From assembly GCF_016881005.1 (NCBI RefSeq), contig NZ_JACOPV010000002.1:186001-250000 (forward strand): DNA of 64,000 nt, in the 5' to 3' direction. Position 1 is the first letter of the stretch, and each line of letters starts with the position of its first letter. Under the pieces are notes generated by a model. The model did no database searches and was not told where the DNA came from. It worked only from the letters and a program-made list of their open reading frames with translations. The position numbers and the translations under genes are program-made. Source of the DNA: Pseudomonas arcuscaelestis (GTDB lineage: Bacteria; Pseudomonadota; Gammaproteobacteria; Pseudomonadales; Pseudomonadaceae). Shown here one piece after another: positions 17,874 to 26,662 of the stretch.

Positions 17874-18977
17874 ATGACTGAGCAACGCCCGATACAGTTT
17901 GGAAACGGCAGAGAACTGCTGGATGTTCTGATCAGAGCAGGATTGATTGCGGTACTGGTGATGTTCTGCTTCGAGATCTTCAAGCCATTCCTGAGCCTGA
18001 TGCTCTGGGCGGTAATCCTGGCGATCACCCTCTACCCCTTGAACCAGCGCCTGGCCAGCATCCTTGGCAACCGCCCCGGCTGGGCGGCGACTGTTCTGGT
18101 GATTATCGGCCTGGCGTGCCTGATCGGCCCCTTGAGCCTGCTCGGCACCTCGGTGGCCGAGTCGGTCAGGCTGGGCATCCAGGGCTTCGAAGACCAGGTC
18201 ATCGAAATACCGCCACCGCCCTTGAACGTCCGTGACTGGCCGCTGATCGGCGCGCCGCTCTACCGCATCTGGGAGCATGCCAGCGGCGACCTGAGTTGGG
18301 CGTTGTCACAGGTAGCCCCGCACCTCAAAGGCGTGAGCAAAACAGTACTGACGCAACTGGCCGGGGTCGGCTCGGGAATCCTGGTATTTGTACTGGCCCT
18401 GATCGTTGGCGGAATAATAATGGCCAAGGGCGAAACGGGCCATCGCACCGGCGTCGCCATCGCCACGCGCATCTCCGGCCCACAGCGCGGCCCGCAACTG
18501 GCAGCGCTGTGCACCGCCACCATCCGCGCCGTCGCCCAAGGCGTGGTCGGCATCGCCTTTATTCAAATGCTGTTGGTGGGCGTCGGCCTGGTTGTCATGG
18601 GCGTACCTGCAGCGGGGGTACTGGCCTTACTGGTACTGCTGCTGGGTATTACCCAACTGCCAACTTTGCTGATCACCCTGCCGGTGGTCATCTACGTCTT
18701 CGCCCACGATGGCGTCGGCGTCAGCACCGTCCTCTTCGCCATCTGGACCATCCTCGCCGGCCTCTCCGACAACGTCCTCAAACCCCTGCTATTGGGCCGG
18801 GGCGTAGCCGTGCCCATGCCGGTGGTCCTCATCGGCGCCTTGGGCGGCATGCTCACCAACGGCATCATCGGCCTATTCATAGGCCCGGTATTACTGGCAG
18901 TGGGCTATGAACTGTTCATGAGCTGGGTTGCCCAGCCGCTGAGCGAGCCTACACCCATCGAGGAAAAACAAAGCTAA
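17874..18977 (+). CDS. AI-2E family transporter (YdiK-like permease)
   Basis: The 367-residue protein has the AI-2E exporter layout: N-terminal membrane pair (LIAVLVMFCFEIFKPFLSLMLWAVILAITLYPL), an extended soluble loop with PPPPLNVRDWP, and a C-terminal membrane bundle including LPVVIYVFAHDGVG and DNVLKPLLLGRGVAVPMPVVLIGALGGM. Family members export varied small solutes or exchange ions; autoinducer-2 export holds for only some, so the substrate is open. AAGGAAG precedes the ATG. It may be read through from pqi, 24 bases upstream, but has no evident functional link. Confidence 0.85.
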   Translation: MTEQRPIQFGNGRELLDVLIRAGLIAVLVMFCFEIFKPFLSLMLWAVILAITLYPLNQRLASILGNRPGWAATVLVIIGLACLIGPLSLLGTSVAESVRLGIQGFEDQVIEIPPPPLNVRDWPLIGAPLYRIWEHASGDLSWALSQVAPHLKGVSKTVLTQLAGVGSGILVFVLALIVGGIIMAKGETGHRTGVAIATRISGPQRGPQLAALCTATIRAVAQGVVGIAFIQMLLVGVGLVVMGVPAAGVLALLVLLLGITQLPTLLITLPVVIYVFAHDGVGVSTVLFAIWTILAGLSDNVLKPLLLGRGVAVPMPVVLIGALGGMLTNGIIGLFIGPVLLAVGYELFMSWVAQPLSEPTPIEEKQS

Positions 18978-18994
18978 ACGCGGGCGTTGCCTTC

Positions 18995-19040
18995 GATCTC
19001 GATCTCGAACTGCTTTTGATCTTGATCTTGATCTTGATCT
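18995..19040. repeat. Hexanucleotide tandem array GATCTY
   Basis: Two GATCTC units (18995-19006) are followed after 11 bases by three and a half GATCTT units (19018-19040). It lies 17 bases after the stop of the AI-2E family gene and marks the edge of the intergenic repeat block. Confidence 0.85.
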
Positions 19041-19229
19041 ACCTGCCCCGTTAACCAGAAGGGCCGAGTGAAGGTGTTGCGAAAGGGCTAGCGCGCAGCG
19101 CCTTCGGCCCCAGCCGAAGTTGCGAATCGTAGTGTTGCTTGCAACGCGTAGATCGCAATGCCCTGTAGCGACACCGTAGCGAGGGGACCCGAAGCGCAGC
19201 GTAGGGCCCCTGGAGGGGCGAGCCCTTTG

Positions 19230-19257
19230 CTTACTTTGGGGCGACTGCCAAAGTAAG
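19230..19257. repeat. Perfect 10-bp inverted repeat in the intergenic block
   Basis: CTTACTTTGG and CCAAAGTAAG flank an 8-base loop. There is no U tract, so I read it as part of a repeated extragenic element rather than a clear terminator, though it lies where a terminator for the upstream gene would be. Confidence 0.7.
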
Positions 19258-19387
19258 GCGCCGTAAGGGCGCAAAGGTGACTCAGCGCCACCCTTGCAAA
19301 TGGATCAGCACCGAATCAAAGAGCCTCATCGCAAAAACCAAGCCAACTCTCACTGGCGCAAGCATGCTTTGCGCCTTATCGACCAAA

Positions 19388-19406
19388 AGCCCCCCACCGG
19401 AGGGCT
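19388..19406 (-). terminator. Terminator of the HlyD/DUF3302 operon
   Basis: On the minus strand AGCCCTCC pairs with GGGGGGCT (one G-U pair) around a 3-base loop and is followed by TTTTGG, 15 bases after the HlyD-family stop. Confidence 0.65.
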
Positions 19407-19421
19407 CCCACAACCCGCCTA

Positions 19422-20381
19422 TCAATGGAACGGAAAGATATAGTTCATCCAAGCCGCCATCCGCAAAAGAATCTTGCGCATCGTCCCAATATGCTCGAAA
19501 TGCTTACTGTAGATCGCCGCCTGCCCATAAGCCCCGCCGGGCATCTGATCCCTGTACGGCGCAAACGCCGGATCAGTAATCTCGATAATCACCGGCACCC
19601 GCCCGGCAGGCGGCGACCCGGTATAACCGATCAACGTCCCCGAAGGCTGCACCTGACCCTCGGCAATCACCGTAATCACATTCGTCACCTGACCCTTGAA
19701 CACCTTGCCAGGAATACCATCGAAGGCGACCTCCGCCTCATCACCCGCGACCAGACGCAACAAACTGTTCTGCCGCATCCAGGCGGCGAAATACTGCCCC
19801 TCCTGAGGAATGAACACCATCGACGGCCGCAACGGCAGCCGGGTCGCCATCATCCCCGGGCGCAACGACACATGCGTCACAAAGCCCTTGCTCGGTGCCC
19901 GCACCACCGTATTATCCAGCTCGAACTGAGCATTGTCGATCTGCGCCTGCAAGTCATCAACCCGAGCAATCGCAGCCTCCAGCTCACGGCGCGTGCCAAA
20001 GTTGCGCTTGATCAACTCGCTCATCCGCGACAAATCACCCTTGGCGGCCAAATGCTGGGCCTTGAGCGACTTGAGCCGGTACTGGAACGGCGCCGGGTCG
20101 ATGCGAAACAACACATCACCCTTGGCCAGCACTTCGTTACCTTTTACCGGTACCTCGATCACTTTGCCGGTGACCACCGGTACCACCGGCACCGACACAA
20201 AATAAGACCGCGCCACCTCTGAATAAGGATGGTTGTAGTTCATGGTGAAAATCAGCGCACCGACAATCAATACGCCGCCGAGCACTGCAGTAGGCACGGT
20301 CCATTTGTTCAGGGGAATGCGAAACAGTTTGAAGATGGCAACGCATATGGCGGCGTAGGTGAGGATAAGTAACAGGTCCAT
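19422..20381 (-). CDS. HlyD-family membrane fusion protein (YibH/YiaV type)
   Basis: The 319-residue protein has two N-terminal hydrophobic segments, then an HlyD/EmrA-like periplasmic part: a biotinyl-lipoyl half motif (VTGKVIEVPVKGNEVLAKGDVLFRID), a coiled-coil hairpin at about residues 105-160, the second half motif and a beta-barrel ending near GAYGQAAIY. These proteins link an inner-membrane partner to outer-membrane exit. No pump gene is adjacent; the partner is the DUF3302 protein upstream, a pairing also seen in Escherichia coli (yibH/yibI, yiaV/yiaW). The substrate is unknown. Confidence 0.85.
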   Translation of the reverse strand: MDLLLILTYAAICVAIFKLFRIPLNKWTVPTAVLGGVLIVGALIFTMNYNHPYSEVARSYFVSVPVVPVVTGKVIEVPVKGNEVLAKGDVLFRIDPAPFQYRLKSLKAQHLAAKGDLSRMSELIKRNFGTRRELEAAIARVDDLQAQIDNAQFELDNTVVRAPSKGFVTHVSLRPGMMATRLPLRPSMVFIPQEGQYFAAWMRQNSLLRLVAGDEAEVAFDGIPGKVFKGQVTNVITVIAEGQVQPSGTLIGYTGSPPAGRVPVIIEITDPAFAPYRDQMPGGAYGQAAIYSKHFEHIGTMRKILLRMAAWMNYIFPFH

Positions 20382-20384
20382 AGG

Positions 20385-20744
20385 CTAGTTACCCCCGCCG
20401 GTTTCAATCGAGGTATTGCCAGTCTGTGCCTGGTTTGCCTCCAGATGTGCCACGCGCTGCTGCAACTCCAGCAACTGGCGCTGCAGGTCGGCCGCCGGGG
20501 ATTGGTTGCCGGCGCCTAGCCCCCAACCGCGATCCTCACGGTAGAGCATGGCCCAGATCCACAGGAACGGCCAAAGCGCATGCAACGTGAACAGACTGAC
20601 CCACCCGGTCGCATGAATGGCATCCTGATGCGGATGATTGCGATGAACAGCGATTTCGTAAGGAATGTCATGAAGGACGATAATGCCGTAGAACAACACC
20701 AACCCAGCAAAAATCAACACACCTAATGCAAAGTAATCAAGCAT
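20385..20744 (-). CDS. DUF3302 inner-membrane protein (YibI/YiaW type)
   Basis: A 119-residue protein with two membrane helices (LDYFALGVLIFAGLVLFYG and WVSLFTLHALWPFLWIWAML) and a C-terminal coiled coil (LQRQLLELQQRVAHLEAN). GGAGC before the ATG at 20744 decides the start over 20762. The stop is three bases from the HlyD-family start, so the two are translationally close. This fixed pairing suggests they form one envelope complex, of unknown substrate. Confidence 0.82.
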   Translation of the reverse strand: MLDYFALGVLIFAGLVLFYGIIVLHDIPYEIAVHRNHPHQDAIHATGWVSLFTLHALWPFLWIWAMLYREDRGWGLGAGNQSPAADLQRQLLELQQRVAHLEANQAQTGNTSIETGGGN

Positions 20745-20786
20745 GGCTGCTCCGAAACGCAATAAAGCGAAAGTGCTAGTTAGAGT

Positions 20787-21701
20787 CTAATCAATCATTG
20801 CTTTTTTACCGCGAAATTCACCGTTATCTTCGCCGCTTTTACGCCGCCGTGATTCAAGCAGCGCGACGAAGCTCGACAGGCTCTGGGACACCGTGCCGCG
20901 TCGCCATACCAGCCAGGTATTGAGGTAACGAAATTCCTCGGACAACGGCCAGACACTGACCGTGGCGCAGCCCGGCATGCTCTCCAGCATGCTCCGCGGC
21001 ATCAGCGCCAGGCCCGCACCCGCGCTGACGCAGGCGAGCATCCCGTGGTACGACTCGATCTCGAAGATCTTGCCCGGCATTGCCTCGTCGGTATTGAACC
21101 AACGCTCAAAATGATGGCGATAGGAGCAGTTGGAGCGAAAGGCGTAGATGTTCTCGCCGTTGACGTTCTGGGCACGCTTGATCGGACCATGGTTGAGCGG
21201 CGCAATCAGCACCATTTCTTCCTCGAACACCGGCACCCCATCCAGCGCTGGATGCAGCACCGGACCGTCGACGAAAGCCGCCACCAGGCGCCCGGACACC
21301 ACACCGTCAATCATCGCCCCGGAAGGCCCGGTGGAAAGATCCAGCTCAACCTTGCTGTATTGCTGGTTGTAGGCGGCCAGCAATGCCGGAATACGCACCG
21401 CCGCCGTGCTTTCGAGCGAACCGAGGGAAAACGGCCCGCGAGGCTCCTCGCCTGCCACGGTCATGCGCGCCTCTTCCACCAGGGTGAGGATGCGCCAGGT
21501 GTAATCAAGAAAGGTCCAGCCCGCTGGCGACAGGCGCAGCCGGCTTTTTTCGCGGATAAACAACTCGACGCCAAGATCGCTCTCCAATTGTTTGATACGC
21601 GTGGTCAAGTTCGACGGTACCCGGTGAATGTGCTGGGCGGCGACGCTGATGCTGCCGTGCTCGGCCACGGCTTTGAAAATTTCCAGCTGTACCAGGTCCA
21701 C
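20787..21701 (-). CDS. ptrR: LysR-family regulator PtrR (putrescine utilisation regulator type)
   Basis: The N-terminal helix-turn-helix ([34 protein letters not shown]) and the effector domain are typical LysR. The divergent partner is the Sad aldehyde dehydrogenase, the same arrangement as YneJ/PtrR and Sad in enteric bacteria, which supports the name. There is no usable in-frame ATG: TTGGAG followed seven bases later by GTG (21701) suggests a GTG start giving 304 residues; a TTG at 21713 is the alternative. It probably responds to a putrescine breakdown product and controls sad; that is inference from homologues. Confidence 0.8.
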   Translation of the reverse strand: MDLVQLEIFKAVAEHGSISVAAQHIHRVPSNLTTRIKQLESDLGVELFIREKSRLRLSPAGWTFLDYTWRILTLVEEARMTVAGEEPRGPFSLGSLESTAAVRIPALLAAYNQQYSKVELDLSTGPSGAMIDGVVSGRLVAAFVDGPVLHPALDGVPVFEEEMVLIAPLNHGPIKRAQNVNGENIYAFRSNCSYRHHFERWFNTDEAMPGKIFEIESYHGMLACVSAGAGLALMPRSMLESMPGCATVSVWPLSEEFRYLNTWLVWRRGTVSQSLSSFVALLESRRRKSGEDNGEFRGKKAMID

Positions 21702-21804
21702 ATCATTCTCCAATCGTGAACGAAAGACTCATTATTATTCAGTTTTCAAAACATGCCTAGCGCTCTACGCTGGCAGTGTTCCCTATTTCTTGCAGGACAG
21801 TGCC

Positions 21805-23199
21805 ATGACCGTGTTCTCCAGCCATACCCATGCCGTGTCGATCAATCCCGCCAATGGTGAAGCCATCGGTCACTATCCCTACGCCTGCGAAGCAGACCTC
21901 GACGCCGCACTGAACCGTGCCGCGGGCGGCTTCAGCCAATGGCGCCGTACCCCGGTGGCCGAACGTGCGCAGCGGGTGCTGGCGCTCGCCACTGCAATCC
22001 GCGACAACGCCGAAGCCATGGCGAAAATGATCACCCTGGAAATGGGCAAGCCGCTGGCCCAGGCCCGAGGCGAAGTGGAGAAATGCGCGCAACTGTGCGA
22101 GTGGTACGCAGCACAAGGTCCGGCCATGCTCAACGCCGAATCGACCCTGGTGGACAACGGCCAGGCACGCATCGAATACCGGCCACTGGGCCCGATTCTG
22201 GCGGTAATGCCGTGGAACTTCCCGGTCTGGCAGGTGCTGCGTGGCGCAGTACCAGCGCTCATCGCCGGCAACACCTACGTACTCAAGCACGCCCCGAATG
22301 TGATGGGCAGCGCCTACCTGCTGCTCGATGTCATCAAACAATCCGGTCTGCCAGACGGTGTGTTTGAAGTCATCAACGTCACCCCCGAAGGTGTTTCCCA
22401 GGCCATCAAGGATCCGCGCATCGCTGCCGTCACCTTGACCGGCAGCGTGCGCGCCGGCATGGCCATCGGCGCCCAGGCCGGGGCGGCGTTGAAAAAATGT
22501 GTACTGGAACTGGGCGGCAGCGACCCGTTCATCGTCCTCAACGACGCCAACCTTGATGAAGCGGTCAGGGCCGCCGTGATCGGCCGCTACGCCAACACCG
22601 GGCAGGTTTGCGCCGCTGCCAAGCGCCTGATCGTTGAACAGGGTGTGGTCGAAGCCTTCACTGAAAAATTCCTCGAAGCCACACGCAAGCTAGTCATGGG
22701 TGACCCGCTGTCGGAGCAGACCTACCTGGGCCCAATGGCGCGCTTCGATCTGCGTGACGAACTGGACGAGCAGGTCCAGGCTACCCTGGCCGAAGGCGCT
22801 ACCCTGCTGCTCGGTGGCCATAAGGTCGACGGCGCTGGCAACTTCTACGCCCCGACCGTACTGACCGATGTAACCGACCAAATGACCTCGTTCCGCCAGG
22901 AACTGTTCGGGCCAGTAGCCTCGATCATCACCGCCCGTGACGCCCGCCATGCCCTGGCGCTGGCAAACGACAGCGAGTTCGGCCTGGCATCGACCATTTA
23001 CACTCAGGACCTGGAGCTGGCAGCACAACTGACAGAAGCACTGGACACCGGCGCCGTGTTCATCAACGGCGTCTGTGCTTCCGATCCGCGGGTTACGTTC
23101 GGCGGGATCAAGAAGAGTGGTTTTGGCCGTGAGCTTTCGCACTTCGGTGTTCGCGAGTTCTGCAATGCCCAGACCGTCTGGCTGGACCGCCGTGGCTGA
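21805..23199 (+). CDS. sad: NAD+-dependent succinate semialdehyde dehydrogenase Sad
   Basis: The 464-residue aldehyde dehydrogenase has the catalytic Glu235 (LELGG) and nucleophile Cys269 (NTGQVCAAAKR) and the cofactor motif TLTGSVRAG. Length and opening (INPANGEAIGHYPYA) match YneI/Sad, which oxidises succinate semialdehyde from putrescine or GABA degradation to succinate in the cytosol. The ATG at 21805 is chosen because the longer frame from 21628 would overlap the divergent regulator. The 103-bp divergent gap should hold the PtrR site. Substrate specificity is inferred from context. Confidence 0.88.
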   Translation: MTVFSSHTHAVSINPANGEAIGHYPYACEADLDAALNRAAGGFSQWRRTPVAERAQRVLALATAIRDNAEAMAKMITLEMGKPLAQARGEVEKCAQLCEWYAAQGPAMLNAESTLVDNGQARIEYRPLGPILAVMPWNFPVWQVLRGAVPALIAGNTYVLKHAPNVMGSAYLLLDVIKQSGLPDGVFEVINVTPEGVSQAIKDPRIAAVTLTGSVRAGMAIGAQAGAALKKCVLELGGSDPFIVLNDANLDEAVRAAVIGRYANTGQVCAAAKRLIVEQGVVEAFTEKFLEATRKLVMGDPLSEQTYLGPMARFDLRDELDEQVQATLAEGATLLLGGHKVDGAGNFYAPTVLTDVTDQMTSFRQELFGPVASIITARDARHALALANDSEFGLASTIYTQDLELAAQLTEALDTGAVFINGVCASDPRVTFGGIKKSGFGRELSHFGVREFCNAQTVWLDRRG

Positions 23200-23304
23200 G
23201 TGACCAACGGTCAGGTGGCATTGGCAAGGCTTACGGGGGCGTTGTGGGCAATGGGCTAAACTCAAGCTCGGGGTCTGGCAACACAACGCCACCGGAGGTG
23301 CATC

Positions 23305-24201
23305 ATGAGCCAGTACCAACGTCTGTTCCTGATGGTCGACGCCCAGATGCGCCACACGCCCGCACTGGAGCGTGCTGCCGCCCTGGCACACGCGACCGGG
23401 GCCACGCTGCATATCTGTGCCATCATCGAAGAGCTCGACACCCTTGGCCTGATCAGCGGCGACGAACACCGCAACCAGACCCGCCTGGAGGACAACCTGC
23501 AGTGGCTTGCCGACGAAGCCACCTTGCTGCATGAAAACGGCATCCGTGTCAGCACCGAAGCGCTGCTGACCCGCGACGTGCTGGGCGCTGCATTGGCCCA
23601 GGTGCAAGAAGTCGAAGCGGACCTGCTGATCAAGGATGTGCAGCATGAACCGGCGTACAAACACCTGTTGTTCACACCGCTGGATTGGCAATTGCTACGC
23701 GAGTGCAACTGCCCGGTGCATCTGGTTTCGGCAGTGCATTGTCCCCTGCCCCGTGTGGTGGTGGCAGCCGTCGACCCGACCCATCCGGAACACCCGCACA
23801 ACGACCTCAACGAAACTGTCATTCAGGCCGCCAGTGACCTGGCACGTCAATGCAATGCCGAACTGCACTTGCTGCATGTGTGCGATAGCGCCCATACCCA
23901 CCTGTCCGACTTTGGTGCCGGTACTGTGACCGTGCCGGGCTTCGACAGCAACGTGCGCACATCCATTCACAAGGTTTTCGAACGCCTTGCTGAACGCCAT
24001 GGGGTACCCGTGGAGCGCCAGCATTTTCTCTCTGCGCCGATCACCCGCAGCATTGCCGAGTTTGTCGCCCATAGCCGTACCGACGTGCTGGTGATGGGCA
24101 ATCATCCTCGCAAACTGCTCGAACGCCTGACCGGCAGCACCACCGAGCACGTGCTCGATCACACGTTGTGCAATGTGCTGGCGGTCAAGGCCGCAGGCTG
24201 A
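23305..24201 (+). CDS. Two-domain universal stress protein (UspE-like)
   Basis: The 298-residue protein contains two Usp folds, at residues 1-140 and 145-298. The second ends in VLVMGNHPRKLLERLTGSTTEHVLDHTLCNVLAVK, which fits the G-x2-G-x9-G(S/T) ATP-loop pattern only partly, so nucleotide binding is uncertain. The tandem layout matches UspE. These cytosolic proteins are induced under growth arrest and oxygen limitation in Pseudomonas, often by Anr, but I see no Anr box in the 105-bp upstream gap. GGAGGTG precedes the ATG. It is monocistronic and convergent with a LuxR gene. Confidence 0.87.
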   Translation: MSQYQRLFLMVDAQMRHTPALERAAALAHATGATLHICAIIEELDTLGLISGDEHRNQTRLEDNLQWLADEATLLHENGIRVSTEALLTRDVLGAALAQVQEVEADLLIKDVQHEPAYKHLLFTPLDWQLLRECNCPVHLVSAVHCPLPRVVVAAVDPTHPEHPHNDLNETVIQAASDLARQCNAELHLLHVCDSAHTHLSDFGAGTVTVPGFDSNVRTSIHKVFERLAERHGVPVERQHFLSAPITRSIAEFVAHSRTDVLVMGNHPRKLLERLTGSTTEHVLDHTLCNVLAVKAAG

Positions 24202-24230
24202 CGGAAGCGCACGCCAGCCAAGATTCAACC

Positions 24231-24262
24231 GCGCGTGATCGTCCATGCCGTAGATTACGCGC
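24231..24262. terminator. Possible bidirectional terminator hairpin
   Basis: GCGCGTGATC and GATTACGCGC form a 9-of-10-bp stem around a 12-base loop between the convergent Usp and LuxR genes. There is no U tract on either side, so this is tentative. Confidence 0.35.
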
Positions 24263-24321
24263 GCCAGCGCGACAGGGTAATCTGCAGGTTGTAGCCGCGG
24301 GCCTGCGGCAGGGCGCGCGGC

Positions 24322-25143
24322 TCAGCGGTGTCCAAGCCAATCGATAAACAGCGCAAACAGCTCGGACTGCGAATTTATTTCAAGCTTGAGGTAGAGGTTC
24401 TTGCGGTGCATGCGCACGGTCTCAGGGGAAATACCGAGTTCGCTTGCCGTGGATTTCACCGAGTGACCGCGCAGAATCATGTGGGCAACTTCGCGCTCAC
24501 GATCCGTCAGCACCTGGCAGCCGAAACTGTCAAAGGCTGCCTGAATGCTGTTGTGCTCGGTATCAGCAGACGTTTGTACCATGCTGTGCCGGGCAAAGCG
24601 GGCCAGCAGGTCGCGAATCATCGGTTCGACCGCACGCAACAGATTGACCTGCTCCGGGGCCAGGCGCGAGCCGCTGCAGCCCTGGAACAGACTCAGGGAA
24701 ATCTTGCGCGCAGCGCCGACATCGGCAATGAAATAGCTGTCTTCACTGCAGCCGGTGCCCAGGTAGTAGGTTTTGTAGTAGTCGCTGTCGAAAAAGTGGT
24801 CCGGTGCGATGTCTTCCAGGTGATAGAAGCCTTGGGCCAGCCCGCTCTCCACGGCCAGGCAGAATGGATCGAGCAGGTAGCCGGCAGCGAAATAGCGATT
24901 GAGGATGGCGTCGCGGTGCTGTTCGGGAATCCCGTGCTGATACAGCAATTGTGGCGCCTGGCCCTGGCATTCCAGACTGACCATCATCGATTCAACCGCC
25001 ACCAATTGACTGATGGCCGCCGCCAGGTGCTCAAGGGCCCCGGCGGTTTCAATATGGGCGCAGGCGTTCTGCAGCGCCGCATGCCATTGCTGCAAGGCGC
25101 CCAGGGACAGGCAGACGGGAGTTTCCAGGGGTGCATGGCTCAT
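24322..25143 (-). CDS. LuxR-family transcriptional regulator
   Basis: The C-terminal 65 residues form a LuxR/NarL-type helix-turn-helix (LTDREREVAHMILRGHSVKSTASELGISPETVRMHRKNLYLKL). The N-terminal 200 residues have no receiver Asp pocket and no obvious autoinducer pocket; they look like a ligand-sensing domain of unknown fold. I use the ATG at 25143, giving 273 residues; the longer frame to 25263 overlaps the aminotransferase. It lies directly downstream of the aminotransferase/polyamine-binding genes on the same strand and may regulate them. Such LuxR genes often accompany class III aminotransferases in Pseudomonas. Confidence 0.85.
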   Translation of the reverse strand: MSHAPLETPVCLSLGALQQWHAALQNACAHIETAGALEHLAAAISQLVAVESMMVSLECQGQAPQLLYQHGIPEQHRDAILNRYFAAGYLLDPFCLAVESGLAQGFYHLEDIAPDHFFDSDYYKTYYLGTGCSEDSYFIADVGAARKISLSLFQGCSGSRLAPEQVNLLRAVEPMIRDLLARFARHSMVQTSADTEHNSIQAAFDSFGCQVLTDREREVAHMILRGHSVKSTASELGISPETVRMHRKNLYLKLEINSQSELFALFIDWLGHR

Positions 25144-25205
25144 GCCCCGCAGTCTACCTGCTGGGCCACGAGCCTGCACCTGGGCAATGGCGTCAAGCCT
25201 GACCC

Positions 25206-26624
25206 TCATGTGCCGCTGTACAAGCCTTCGCGGCGGAGCTCGTGGGCGGTCTCGACGATGCATTGGCGCAAGGTCTCGACGATTTCGTCGACCTGCGCAT
25301 GAGTAATGATCAGCGGCGGTGACATCACGTTCAGGTGCATGATCGGGCGTACCAACAGGCCCTTGGCCTGGGCGCGGCGATGGATACGCTCACCGATGTT
25401 CACCGCATCGGCAAACAATGCCTTGCTGCGCTTGTCGGCGACAAACTCTACGCATGCCATCAACTTCATGCAGCGCACATCACCCACTAGCGGCAGTTCA
25501 CGCAAGCTTTGCAGGCGCTGTTCAAGGTACCCCCCCACATCCTTGACGTGATCGAGCAGCTTCTCGCGCTCGATGATCTCGATGTTTTTCAGTGCCGCCG
25601 TGCAGCACACCGGGTGACCACTGTAGGTAAAGCCGTGGGTGAAACAACGGCCCTTGCCCGGTTCGGCAATCACCTTCCAGATCCGCTCGGAGAAAATACA
25701 CGCCCCCAGCGGCAGATAAGCCGAGGTCAGGCCCTTGGCAGTGGTGATGATGTCTGGCTGCACGCCGAACAATTCTTCACTGGCAAAGAAGGTACCCAGG
25801 CGACCAAATGACGTTACCACTTCATCGGCGACGAAGAGGATGTCGTAGGTCTGGCACACCTGCCACATCCGCAGGAAATAGTCCTTCGGCGGGATGATCA
25901 CACCGCCTGAACCCATGATCGGCTCGGCAAAGAATGCCGCGACATTGTCGGCGCCCAGCGAGAGGATCTTGTCTTCGAATTCGGCCACCAGGAAGTCGAG
26001 AAATTCGCCTTCGTCCATATCGTCCGGCGCCCGGTACGGGTTGGGATTGGACACATGATGGATCAGTTCGTTGGCGTAATCGAACTCCGGCACCCGGTCG
26101 GCCGCCTTGTTGCCGATCGACATGGTCAAGGTGGTAGAGCCGTGATAGGCGTTGTAGCGGGCGATGACGTGTTTTTTGTCCGCTTTGCCCCGGCAGTTCT
26201 GGTAGTACTGGATCAGGCGGTACGCGGTGTCGACCGCCGTCGAACCACCCGTGGTCAGAAAGACGTGATCCAGATCACCCGGCGCCAGTTGCGCCAGCTT
26301 TTCGCACAGTTCAATGGCAACCGGGTTGGCCATATCGGAAAACGGGTTGGAGTACGCCAGCTTGCGTACCTGATCGGCAATGGCCAGGGCCATTTCTTCG
26401 CGGCCCAGGCCAATGTTGGTGCACCACATGCCGCCGACGGCATCCAGAAAGCGGTTGCCGTCGGTGTCGCGAATATAGGCACCCTCCCCCGCAACGATGT
26501 TCAGCGCACCCTGCTCACGGTGCTCGTCGAACACATGGTAGCCGTGCATATAGTGGGCCTTGTCGGCCTCCACCAGCGGGTCTTGGGCAAAAACAGGTGC
26601 AACTGCGTTCGTTGGCGTGGCCAT
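25206..26624 (-). CDS. Class III (PLP) aminotransferase, probably for polyamines or omega-amino acids
   Basis: The 472-residue protein is a complete fold-type I aminotransferase: phosphate-binding GGSTAVDTAYRL, aromatic stacking YHGST, cofactor Asp in LFVADEVVTSFGR, and PLP Lys in TTAKGLTSAYLPLG. It resembles SpuC-type polyamine:pyruvate aminotransferases in length and general pattern. A putrescine/spermidine-type binding protein directly upstream supports an amine substrate. AAGGAA before the ATG at 26624 decides the start over 26690, which would lie inside the previous gene. Substrate identity is inference; beta-alanine or other omega-amino acids remain possible. Confidence 0.85.
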   Translation of the reverse strand: MATPTNAVAPVFAQDPLVEADKAHYMHGYHVFDEHREQGALNIVAGEGAYIRDTDGNRFLDAVGGMWCTNIGLGREEMALAIADQVRKLAYSNPFSDMANPVAIELCEKLAQLAPGDLDHVFLTTGGSTAVDTAYRLIQYYQNCRGKADKKHVIARYNAYHGSTTLTMSIGNKAADRVPEFDYANELIHHVSNPNPYRAPDDMDEGEFLDFLVAEFEDKILSLGADNVAAFFAEPIMGSGGVIIPPKDYFLRMWQVCQTYDILFVADEVVTSFGRLGTFFASEELFGVQPDIITTAKGLTSAYLPLGACIFSERIWKVIAEPGKGRCFTHGFTYSGHPVCCTAALKNIEIIEREKLLDHVKDVGGYLEQRLQSLRELPLVGDVRCMKLMACVEFVADKRSKALFADAVNIGERIHRRAQAKGLLVRPIMHLNVMSPPLIITHAQVDEIVETLRQCIVETAHELRREGLYSGT

Positions 26625-26662
26625 GGTCAGTTCCTTGGCGTAGGTAATAAGAGAGCGCTTAC

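Larger units (their letters stand above)
18978..19421. other. Repeat-rich intergenic region without a gene
   Basis: This 444-bp gap between two convergent genes contains no credible coding frame. It begins with a GATCTC/GATCTT hexamer array, continues with a block rich in short inverted repeats, and ends with the terminator of the minus-strand HlyD operon. The block resembles multi-copy intergenic repeats of pseudomonads; copy number cannot be judged from one window. Confidence 0.6.

Noticed and set aside
21628..21804. N-terminal extension of Sad
   Set aside because: It would run across the divergent ptrR start and adds 59 residues absent from the family.
24236..24256. ATCGTC-catgcc near-match to the cluster palindrome after the universal stress gene
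   Set aside because: The second half is GTAGATTA, not GAC at the required six-base spacing, and it lies between convergent genes with no promoter.
24322..25143. LuxR gene as regulator of the steroid cluster
   Set aside because: It is tied by position to the aminotransferase/polyamine genes and lies outside the block bearing the palindromes; no direct evidence links it.
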